Source: Trichostrongylus colubriformis (lineage: Eukaryota; Nematoda; Chromadorea; Rhabditida; Trichostrongylidae). From it: a DNA stretch of 64,000 bases. Where the stretch lies: assembly GCA_963978905.1 (NCBI GenBank), contig OZ022261.1, forward strand, positions 26,595,686 to 26,659,685, read 5' to 3'. Each line of letters starts with the position of its first letter. Position 1 is the stretch's first letter. Positions 1 through 8,900 of the stretch are shown here, piece by piece. The notes beneath the pieces are model-generated. The model ran no database searches and was not told where the DNA came from. It was given only the letters and a program-made list of their open reading frames with translations. The position numbers and the translations under genes were made by a program.

Positions 1-710
1 GGAATCCTGACATAAGGGACACACCCCATCCCTTCCCCTTCGCTCAGGAACAGGGTCAAGCCTCCGTTGAGGAATCCTCAACAGGGGGGGTCGTATTTGG
101 TCCGCTAGGAGGGGGGGGGTCATAATCGTTGAGGTGGACAGTGACCAACAGAATTTCTCAGACTGAGGGTCTAAATTGTAAGGTGAGAAATGATAAAACT
201 GATTAACTGGGTTCGAACCCGAAACTAGTTTAACTCGATCATCATGGAAACTTCATGCATGGCGCAATCCGCAACGAAGCCAACCAGTGTAAATGAACCT
301 TTCATTGGTCCGCCGGCACAGAATTCACGTACAGAGACACCTTCGAAATTGACCGATTAGCCGTGGGAAGCGGCATCTATCCACGGGTATCGCGGTGGAT
401 GAATACTCCAAAAACTATAAGTTGAAAAAGGAAAATTAGCTGATATGAACTTCTTCCATACCTTACTACGACCGTAAGTACGTAACCTAGTGTTGGCGGC
501 CACTATGTGGACCGGAAAAACGTTTGTATCCATTGAGAAAGTGGATGAAATCCTCATGCATGGCGCATCCCACAGAAAAGCTGACCGACGCTTCTCGCCT
601 TTCCACTAGGCCTTCGAGAGCGAAGGATGCATACTGGAAAAATTTCAGTAACAATGAATCGATTTTAGGGAAGATTCGTGGGAAGATCTCGCAAATTCGA
701 CGAAAAAAGG
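1..710. other. Repeat-derived non-coding DNA
   Basis: This begins with part of a dispersed repeat (ATCCTGACATAAGGG, compare 4626) and holds a poly-G run before GTCATA near 110, similar to the GGGGGGTCGTAT near 2645 and 2690. No coding exon is supported. Confidence 0.4.
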
Positions 711-1080
711 TCCCCTCAACTAGCTTTTCTGAATTTTTCTTGCTTCGTTTCAGAGGTGTGGCATAGCTCAGATAGTCATTCGAAAGCAAAAACCTCGCAG
801 ACTCTGCTTCACCCAAACGAACTCATATAGTTAAGTTTGAAGGAAGTTATGGTCATTTGAAGTAAAACACTCCGAAATTCCCCTCAACTGGCCCTCAACT
901 GGCTTCCCTCAAAATAACTTGCTTCCTTTCAGAGGTATGGCATAGCTCAGGTAGTCATTCGAAAGCAAAAACCTCGCAGACTCTGATTCACCCAAACGAA
1001 CTCATGTAGTTAAGTTTGAAGGAAGTTATGGTCATTTGAAGTGAAACACTCCGAAATTCCCCTCAACTAACCCTCAACTG
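711..1080. repeat. Two-copy tandem duplication, unit about 179 bp
   Basis: The block containing GGCATAGCTCAG, AAAACCTCGCAGACTCTG and GAAGGAAGTTATGGTCATTT occurs twice in the same orientation, 179 bases apart. Only a few substitutions separate the copies. A CCCTCAACT motif marks the junctions and recurs within them. Confidence 0.85.
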
Positions 1081-2117
1081 GAAACCCATATCGAGAACTA
1101 AGCAACCATAAGGGAAAGCAAGTAGTCAATAGATAGGTCGAAAGAAGTTATTAGGAAAACAATTTACAGCTGCTTGAAAGATGGGCTCTAGGTAAAGTCT
1201 GACGTATTTCCAAAATGCTGGAATTTAGTACGGGGAAGATACCGCGCTCCATCGCGATCGCCGCGTCGGTCGGTCAACGCCGCCAAACAAAATCCCGTTG
1301 TGAAGACAACCGGAGAAGGAGCGGGAAGACACCCGTCGGTTCGGAGTTTGCTGCGGTTATTCTTTTTTTTCTTTCGTACTGCTTCATCTGTGGAATGGAA
1401 GTCCCATATGGGGGTATCCTGATCTCGAAACTGGGTCAAAATGCTGGGCGCTATAGTGGTTTTTAAATCAGTGTATTTGAACCTGCAGAAGGCCGTATTT
1501 TGCGTTGCTTTCCAGCTTATTTGCTTTGCACCTATATTGCTCTGTAAGCTATGTTCCTCTTTCCATTTTGTAGCAAGAAGGCTCTTGAATCCGTGAAATC
1601 AGAAAGTTCACGAAAAGAATAAAGTATTGATGGATTAATTGCCTCCGCCCGCTTAGTGTGGAAGTGATTAAATACGTATTGATTGCTTCGTCAGCACGGC
1701 TTTTTTTGCGATCATTTTCTCATAGTTTCGGCGCAGAGCGGTACGGGAGTTTCGCTAGTTCCGTGACTTTCCAATTTTCCAGTTGGGTGCTGAGTATGTG
1801 CGTCTAGACGGATCAGCCAAAAATCGCAATATTGTTTCGGATGTGGTGTGCACATGCACGTATTTTTTCTAAAGATTTCGTCTGTACTTCACCCAGGTTT
1901 TCAGTTGGATGACTCATGCCTTTGTTCAGGATATTCGTCTAATCCGATCCTTTCATTGTCTGTTTTTGATTGAGGAAAACTGGAGATGGGTGCTAATGTA
2001 CTTGAGGGGCACAGACAGGATGTCGCGATGTCGTTCCTCACTCGAAATCGTTCTACAACCATCAGTTTGTACACTCAAGTTTATATTTTTACCTGAGCCA
2101 ATGAAGGGGTAGGGGAG
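1081..2117. other. No gene seen
   Basis: About 1 kb of mixed sequence. The open frames here are short, overlap on both strands and lack splice context or recognisable motifs. Confidence 0.4.
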
Positions 2118-2346
2118 GGGTCAAATGAAGTCGGGGGGCGGGGGGAGACACAACTTTGCGTCGACGTCAAAGCTCCTTTCCCTCCCTAGGCTTAGGCTAA
2201 AATTGAGATACCCTCCTTCCCCATGAAAGAGCATCTCTCAAAGCATAGATCTCATCTGCTTTAGCCTAAGCCTAGGGAGGGAAAGAAGCTTTGACGTGGG
2301 TGAAAATTTGACGCAAAGTTGCGTCTCCCCCCGACTTGAACTGACC
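2118..2346. mobile_element. Inverted-repeat MITE with GTCGGGGGG-type ends
   Basis: The left arm (GTCGGGGGGCGGGGGGAGAC, ACTTTGCGTC, TCAAAGCTCC, CCCTAGGCTTAGGC) is matched inverted by the right arm (GCCTAAGCCTAGGG, GAAGCTTTGACG, GACGCAAAGTTGCGTC, CCCCCCGACTT). The arms are about 75 bp around a 70-bp middle. It has no coding capacity, so it is a non-autonomous hairpin-type element. Confidence 0.8.
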
Positions 2347-2947
2347 CTATAATTTTTATAGTTCTTCGTACTTTTCCATTCATCTCTTCCAATGCCCATC
2401 TCTATGTATTCCCATCGTAGCGAGGTCGAATGCTTGATAGTTTGTCCGAATGTTGTTTCCTGATTGTTTTATTCTCCTCAGGAAACAGTATTGTCAAGTG
2501 CTACCGACCAATTTAAATTTGTCCAGGATCTAACCATCTTGATTATCCGCCATTTTTATTTATTTTGTTTATTTCTGTTTTTTAAAGATTCTTTATACGT
2601 GAACTTGAACCAAATTGAAAAATAACAATAACAGACGTAAAAGAGGGGGGGTCGTATTGAGACCCCCTTTTTTGGGGGGGGGGGGGGTCGTATTTTTTGA
2701 AAATTTTCCTCAACTGGACGCTTGACCCTGCTCAGGAATGAACATTCTATCATGCTTGCTCTTTCATTCAAGCGCAAGCAAGAGGCTCAGTACTTCTCAG
2801 TGCAAGTAGTGCCTAATCAAAAGCATGGGATGGAATTTCATTCACATTTCAATCGGTTTTCCTTCTCAATCTCTGAGAAAGCTTTTCTATTCGAGCTAGT
2901 ATTTACCAAGGGACTGCTATTGCGAACGAAAAGGGCTCGTATTACAG

Positions 2948-3093
2948 AGCACTGGAGAAGTAGACAACATTGAACTTGCTTCAACAACTACTCCAACTCC
3001 TGAATCTACACTGCTCGTGACACAGCCTTCTACAGCAACGCTAGGACAGGATTTGTTGAAGTACTTTTATATTCTGTTTTTCCTTGATGTTTT
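2948..3093 (+). CDS. Candidate upstream Thr/Pro-rich exon of the mucin-FABP gene
   Basis: After a TTACAG acceptor the frame is open and reads STGEVDNIEL followed by a Thr/Ser/Pro-rich run (STTTPTPEST, TQPSTAT). It ends at a GTAAGT donor at 3094. The composition matches the Thr-rich exons at 5933-6338. The exon ends with two bases left over, which fits the phase needed by the exon starting at 5933. The final residues before the donor are hydrophobic (LLKYFYILFFLDV), which is odd for an ectodomain; a weaker donor GTTGAA lies upstream in the same phase and would remove them. No start codon or signal peptide was found upstream, so membership in the gene is inference. Confidence 0.35.
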
Positions 3094-3261
3094 GTAAGTA
3101 GCTTCCGAAAAGAAGAGAGAAAGTAATTCGTTTGCCTAGCTTGACTATGAAGTATTGAGGTTCACACAATCCTTCCACTTCCTCGAAAATAGTTTTTGCT
3201 TGTCAACATCTCATGCCTAGATTTCTAGAGGGTGTAGGTCAGCAATCAAAAGGGACTCGAA

Positions 3262-3330
3262 ATGGATAAGTGTGTACCCTTACGTCAGGATTTCGCGTTC
3301 CGCCGTCTTCAGCGCGACCTGACTGCCCTC
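3262..3330. repeat. Dispersed repeat with core CCTTACGTCAGGATTTCGC
   Basis: The core appears at about 3277, and again at about 4429 in the same orientation and at 4625 inverted. Related sequence is at 20700 (CCTTAGGTTAGGATTTCGCA) and at the window start. Each copy leads into GC-rich, CpG-rich sequence. It is probably the edge of a common mobile repeat. Confidence 0.6.
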
Positions 3331-3429
3331 GGTGAAAACGCGTGTAATTGCGTAAGAATGGCGGCAACCTATCCAAGCCTACTTTTATTCATTTTGCCGC
3401 TATTTTGAACTTGTTTTCGACTATATCGT

Positions 3430-3990
3430 TATAATGGCGGAGGATGGTATGGTAGATCAGGCCGTGAAAGCTCGCATAAATACGGCTTGGAAGAGAGTCC
3501 ACAGGAATCCTCTGTGATCGACGGTGCTCCAGGACTCTAAAGGGTAAGGTATACCGATCGGTGATAAGACCCGCATTCTCTATGACAGCGAGTGCTGGCC
3601 TATAACAAAGAATCACGATAAGCAGCTACATTCCGCAGGAATGAGGATGCTGAGATGGGCATGTGGCTGGACGCGGCTCGACAGGATCAGGAACGAGGAC
3701 GTCAAGGCAGTCGTGTAGACAGCTCCTGTCCAGCTGAAGTTGAGGGAGCAGCGGCTAAGATGGTATGGGCATGTGATGAGAAGTTCGGCAGACCACCCAG
3801 TTAAGAAGGCGGTAGAGTTTGAAGTAGCCGGCAAGCGACCACGAGGAGCCCCAAAGAAAAGGTGGAGGGACGTCATCAAAACCGAACTCACGGAAGTAAA
3901 TGTCACGGCAGAAGATACCTCGGATAGAAGTTGCACGCGTTTGCACAGCTCGGTCTAGCGAGAAGGAGCTTGACCATAAATGAATCACTC
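3430..3990 (+). pseudogene. Relic of an RTE-like LINE reverse transcriptase C-terminus
   Basis: Across frames with several stops the sequence reads as the well-known C-terminal part of RTE-type retrotransposon polyproteins: RILYDSECWPITK, then RMLRWACGWTRLDRIRNEDV, then LREQRLRWYGHVMR and GKRPRGAPKKRWRDVI. In-frame TGA, TAA and TAG codons interrupt it, and only the last about 72 codons remain open. It is a dead fragment; no 5' part or endonuclease is present. Confidence 0.88.
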
Positions 3991-4404
3991 CCGCTGTAAT
4001 GCAGAAGTCCGTTTTCGCATAAGTAGATGCCTCCGCTCACCTCGGTGTCCTTCTCCCTAGGCTGAGGCGAAAGTTTATCTACTTTTCCGATATCCTCGTG
4101 TTAATATGCCAGTAAAGATGATACATAGCACAGAAAATGGAATAAATGCATGCAAAACGCTATAATCAACCGATAGTGAAATGAAATCGTTTAAACTCAA
4201 CTAAATTCAACCAATTTCTGTTTATTGGGATGAAAATAACTTAAAATCAAGCTCAGAACAGCCGTGAAGTGAATGAAAATAAACGTAGATACGCTCGCCA
4301 CCCTCCTTACGCAATTACACTTGATTCCCATGGAAGGGAGTCAATTCGCGCGCAAACGTCGCTCGCCGCCCGCCGCCGCGAGGAATCCTGGTATGGGTAC
4401 ACAC

Positions 4405-4652
4405 TCAAAATGGATGGGTGTGCACCCTTACGTCAGGATTTCGCACAACGACGAGCGGCGTGCGACGCTGCGAGCTATGCTCGTCGCGGTAGTTGGGTCT
4501 TAGAACGATTACAACGTAACGCTAGGGGTGCGATACGAAGTTGACTTTTAATCCCTTCGGGACCCATTAACATGACGCCTTTAGCTCGTCCGCATTGCTT
4601 TGCTTGCGACATGCCGCAGTGGGAAATCCTGACGTAAGGGTACACACCCGAA
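4405..4652. repeat. Further copies of the CTTACGTCAGGATTT repeat in opposite orientation
   Basis: A copy at 4427-4450 (CCCTTACGTCAGGATTTCGC) and an inverted partner at 4625-4647 (AAATCCTGACGTAAGGGTAC) enclose GC-rich DNA. This DNA holds TTGGGTCTTAGAACGATTAC, a variant of the GGGTCCTGAAGCGATTAC repeat near 49785. Together they may form one 240-bp inverted-end element. Confidence 0.5.
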
Positions 4653-4660
4653 AAGGATTA

Positions 4661-4750
4661 AGGCCGCGGTCATACTTTGCGCAAGCTGCGTTAGTTGACG
4701 CCGGCACCGGCGTCAACTAACGCAGCTTGCGCAAAGTATGACCGCGGCCT
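4661..4750. mobile_element. Perfect 90-bp palindromic element (family A, copy 1)
   Basis: The two 44-base arms, starting AGGCCGCGGTCATACTTTGC, are exact reverse complements around a central CA dinucleotide. The ends match those of the elements at 4953 and 6448. It has no coding capacity. Perfect arms imply recent formation or active gene conversion. Confidence 0.93.
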
Positions 4751-4979
4751 AAGTGGCCGGAGCTGCACTTGGTGGCCACACTTGCGCGCGCCGTCAATTC
4801 ATAACGGGGCGACAACCAATCGTCGCGCTCGATGATCCTGTTAGAGAGCCCTGGCCTGCACTCGCCCTCCGCTAATACAAAAGTGAAGCATACAGCAAAT
4901 GTCGTTCAAGAAAGCGTAGAAAACTGTCGTTCAACAGCTGCGGGAAACTATAGGCCGCGTTCATACTTTGCGATTTTGT

Positions 4980-5177
4980 GAGCGATTGAGCGACTGAGCG
5001 ACTGAGCGACTGAGCGATTGAGCGACTGAGCGATTGAGCGACTGAGCGACTGAGCGATTGAGCGACTGAGCGACTGAGCGACTGAGCGATTGAGCGACTG
5101 AGCGACTGAGCGATTGAGCGACTGAGCGACTGAGCGATTGAGCGACTGAGCGACTGAGCGACTGAGCGATTGAGCGA
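4980..5177. repeat. Octamer tandem array (GAGCGAYT)n
   Basis: About 25 units of GAGCGACT or GAGCGATT occur, the C/T variants alternating in a partly regular higher-order pattern. The array forms part of the left arm of the TIR element at 4953-5578. Confidence 0.95.
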
Positions 5178-5466
5178 TGATTGTTGTTGTTGCTGTTAGT
5201 TTTTTAAACTATGAACGTTTTCGTCTTAGATTCATGTTAGGCTTATTTGATCTTACGGTTGCCATTTGATACCTTGGTTTTCTCACTTTATTAATTAAAC
5301 GATGTTTTTTGAAAACTTGTCATACGGTTTATGCGAGTGAATTCGTTTAATTTTTCTTTCAATTTTCTCCATTTCATTACCAATGGTTACAGGAGGCGTA
5401 TATTTGCGGATGCATGATACATCGCCCACAGACGATTTATAGTTGGGCAAGGTCATGAACATATTC

Positions 5467-5550
5467 CGCTCAGTCGCTCAGTCGCTTAGTCGCTCAGTCG
5501 CTCAGTCGCTCAGTCGCTTAGTCGCTCAGTCGCTCAGTCGCTCAATCGTT
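5467..5550. repeat. Inverted octamer array matching 4980-5177
   Basis: About 10 units of AGTCGCTC occur, with TTAGTCGC variants. This is the reverse complement of the left array, so the two arrays can pair as arms of a long hairpin. Confidence 0.95.
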
Positions 5551-5603
5551 CACAAAATCGCAAAGTATGAACGCGGCCATAGGCTGTCATAGCCCAGAGC
5601 ACT

Positions 5604-5866
5604 GTGGACAGCCTTTTGAATTCCTTTGTAAAGTTCCCGATTGTTAGGGTTGAAGATCCAATCCGCACTTTCCAAGGTGGACATTGCCGTGATCATCAGT
5701 GGCTCAATGGCAGTGGGCGGCTATTTTGTCCACGTCTGCTGGAGACATACCAAAGGATGTCAAAAGGCTGTCCAATGTCTTTAGCGGACTGTGAGCTGCG
5801 GCAGGATTGCCTTCATACGATCTTCAAGCGTGGTTTTACTATTGCAACGAGAGTGTTTCAAAAGAG
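5604..5866 (+). other. Cysteine-containing open frame, possible exon
   Basis: An 88-codon open frame contains evenly spread cysteines (GGHC, LFC, KGC, ADC, RQDC), as in extracellular protein segments, and lies directly upstream of the Thr-rich exon at 5933. I cannot find a donor that both precedes the in-frame TGA and matches the next exon's phase. A second overlapping frame around 5812-5871 (LPSYDLQAWFYYCNES) is also protein-like. It is either an exon I cannot delimit or chance. No family is recognised. Confidence 0.15.
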
Positions 5867-5932
5867 ATGAAAGGTAAAATTTTTAGAATGGAACATATGT
5901 ATGAACGCAGTCGTATTTCTAGTGAAACGGTG

Positions 5933-8900
5933 GCATCAACTACAGCAGCCCAACAGGAAACGTCTACGGTACAACCACCTACAGTAGTGCCTACCGTTGC
6001 AAAACAGGCGAATTCTGCAGAATCCTTCTCCGTGCTGCCCTTCACGTCCACAGTGCAAACGTCAACTGATCCATCGACAATCATCTCTTCGACAACAAAG
6101 TATGACTTTTGTGAGAAGTCCTACCATTTAAAGTTAACCAGCAAGATAACTTAAAATTCGTACTTGCTTATTTTAGATTTCTAGTAATGGGAATCGGTAA
6201 TTGATTGTCCTCTGAATAGTCATTCTTTTTAGAGAGAAAACTACCAATCTAACGAGAACAAAGGCAAAAGCAAAGTCGAGTAACAGGACAACAACGTCAC
6301 CTGCTACCACAGAAAATACCAGTACTCATTCTTCACAGGTATGTTATTCATTGAAAAACTTATGTTTTGTTGGCTGCACTTAACCACCCGTGATGCCATA
6401 CATATCTACCCATGCTCAAAGTGAGCGTCAGAATACGCAAATGGGTTAGGCCGCGTTCATACTTTGCGTACCGACGCCGTCGCCGCCGGCGTCAAATTGA
6501 TGCCCGGTGTCAGCGTCAGTTTGACGCCGGCACCGGCGGCGACGGCGTCGGTGCGCAAAGTATGAACGCAGCCTCAGGTCATGCGAGAAGGCGGCGGTCG
6601 TGTATGATAGCGTGCGTTATTAGGTAACGGGACCAGCAATGCACTTGGTCCACGCGGTGACGATCACTGCGATTCTCCTGCTACACAGTTGCACAAGCCT
6701 TGCGGACGCCTTGAACTCGATTCGAAACTCGCGCGCAAACCGTGTTTAGTTTTCTGTTCTCATTTGCGCTCTTCAGTTCGTTATTTTACCTTTTGGCTTA
6801 CTTGGATCGCAACATCCCTGTAGATGTTGGTCCGTTTCCCTTCATTTCTCTGCGCTTTAGCGAGTTTATTAATGGGAGAGTTTGGGGTATTTCGTGACCG
6901 TGAAGTCCATTTTGCGAAAAGAATGAGAAAACGCTATTTACAGCTTTCGTGATTTGCAAAAGCGAGTTTCTTGCAGAAAACATGGACACGTACTCGTGGA
7001 AAACCGGCCACAATACTTTTTTACACCGATAAATCAACAAGGTAATTTTTCGTCAGTCTTCTTTCTTATAAGCTCTGAGTCCGATCCCTTCCTCGACCAA
7101 CAAGAAAAGGCTCCCGTGTCACCGTGGCCATTCAAGATGAGTTGTATATGTTCCTATGTAGTTTCAAACGGGAATCTCAAATCTGCCCTCCAATTCTGCT
7201 AAACGATTCTGGGAGGTATGTTACGGGCGCCTGAAAGATACGGCGCGAGTGGTCATATACGACTCAAGAAATTACGTTATCAGAAATCGGGTGGAGCAGA
7301 TGGTAGGGCGTCAGGCTACAATTTGGGGCATGAGAGTTCGAATCCTTGATGCATTTGCTAGGTCCGCTTTTGCTTTGAGTGTTTGACAAACGTTTGCAAG
7401 ACGCCTTAACGTTTCATTACAGCATTTCGCACTCTCAACTGATGAGTAATATAGGAAGATTGGTCCTTTTCTGGATAACTGAACACTGTGCCCATCTTTT
7501 TTACCCTATTATTCTGCGATTGTAAGGAATTTGGCGCTATTGCGTAAAACGACTATGGTATTCGTGCTCAAGGGCTCTAATTACACCTCTGTGCAAATGT
7601 TCAGCCAAATCGATTTTTTGGCCCAACTTCTGAAAATTAGGGGTGCCGCGGGGGTAAGTAGGACTTTTTCAATCTTTTTTTTTTCTGGAAAAAATCGTGC
7701 AACCTGAACAAAGATAACCTGGACATATCTGGTACTGATGCTCATGACAAAAATGTACGTAACAGGCGTCAGATAGGGGCATTTTCTCGGCAAGGGTCAA
7801 CGACTTCTCTTTCGTTGAGGGGGCAGCCAGCCAATAATAGCCCATGAATTTTTCCGACGTTTGGTCAAATTCTCGAATTGGCTAGAAACTCGTACAGTGG
7901 GGTAGTTTGGTTCCCTAAAAACGAAAATACTATGATTTTGCGCGAAAATGTTTTCTCGCGCGCCATAGACTTCCGAACGTACCATGTAATAGTACCAGTT
8001 ATAGCAGGGAAAGCTCCGTAACTCCTCTCCCTGGCCATTCAAGATCAGTTGTTCACGTTCCTATGTAGTTTCAAACGGGGATTTCAAATCTATTCTCCAA
8101 ATCTGCTGAGCTATTCTGGGAGTGGAGTTATGGAGGTTTTCTGAAGAAATGATACTACTACGCGGTAAGTTCGGGAGCCCATAGCGCGCGAGCCAGTCGC
8201 TCTCGTGCAAAACCAGTGTGTTTTTCGCTTCAGGATATGAAGCTCACCCAAGGGACAAGTTTTTAGCCAATTCGAGAATTTAACTAAACTTCGAAAAATT
8301 CATGGGCTATTATTGGCTGGCTTCCCACTCAACGAAGGAGAAGTCGTTGACCCTTGCCGAGAAAATGCCCTTATTTAACTCCTGTTACGTACATTTTTGT
8401 CATGAGCATCTGTAATAGTTATGTCTATGTTGTGTTTGTTCAGGTTGCACGATTTTTGTAGACAAAAAAATTCAAAGCTACTACTTAACCCCTCGGCACC
8501 CCTAACTTTCCGAAGTTGGGCCAAAAACTCGATTTGGCTGAAAATTTGCACAGAGGGGTAATTAGAGCTCCTGAGCACGAATACCATAGTCGTTTTACGC
8601 AATAACGCCAAATTCCTTACAATCGCAGAATAATAGGGTAAAAAAGATGGGCACAGTGTTCAGTTTTCCAGAAAAGAACCAATCTTCCCATATTACTCAT
8701 CAGTTGGGAGCGCGGGATGCTGTAATGAAACGTAAAAGCGTTTTGCAAACGTTTAGCAAAGACTCAGAGCAAAAGCAGAACTAGCAAATGCATCAAGGAC
8801 TCGAAGAATATCGCGTAGGGTGGCTAAGCAACAGTCACTTAGTTCATTAAGCATTTTACAAAGTATGTAGGCTTGGCTTTTTTCTTCTTCACCTTTTGAC

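Larger units (their letters stand above)
4953..5578. mobile_element. TIR element with octamer-satellite arms (family A, copy 2)
   Basis: Ends GGCCGCGTTCATACTTTGCG and its reverse complement bound 626 bp. Just inside each end lies CATTTTGTG-like sequence (GATTTTGTG / CACAAAATC), then an array of the 8-bp unit GAGCGAYT. The left array runs 4980-5177 (about 25 units) and the right, inverted array 5467-5550 (about 10 units). The roughly 290-bp middle is A/T-rich, with no ORF. Confidence 0.9.

Noticed and set aside
190..260. Perfect T-arm-like GGGTTCGAACCC
   Set aside because: No D arm, anticodon arm or acceptor stem can be folded around it, so it is not a tRNA; at most a SINE remnant.
4980..5550. 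CRISPR-like regular repeats
   Set aside because: The units are contiguous 8-mers without spacers, in arms of a eukaryotic TIR element.
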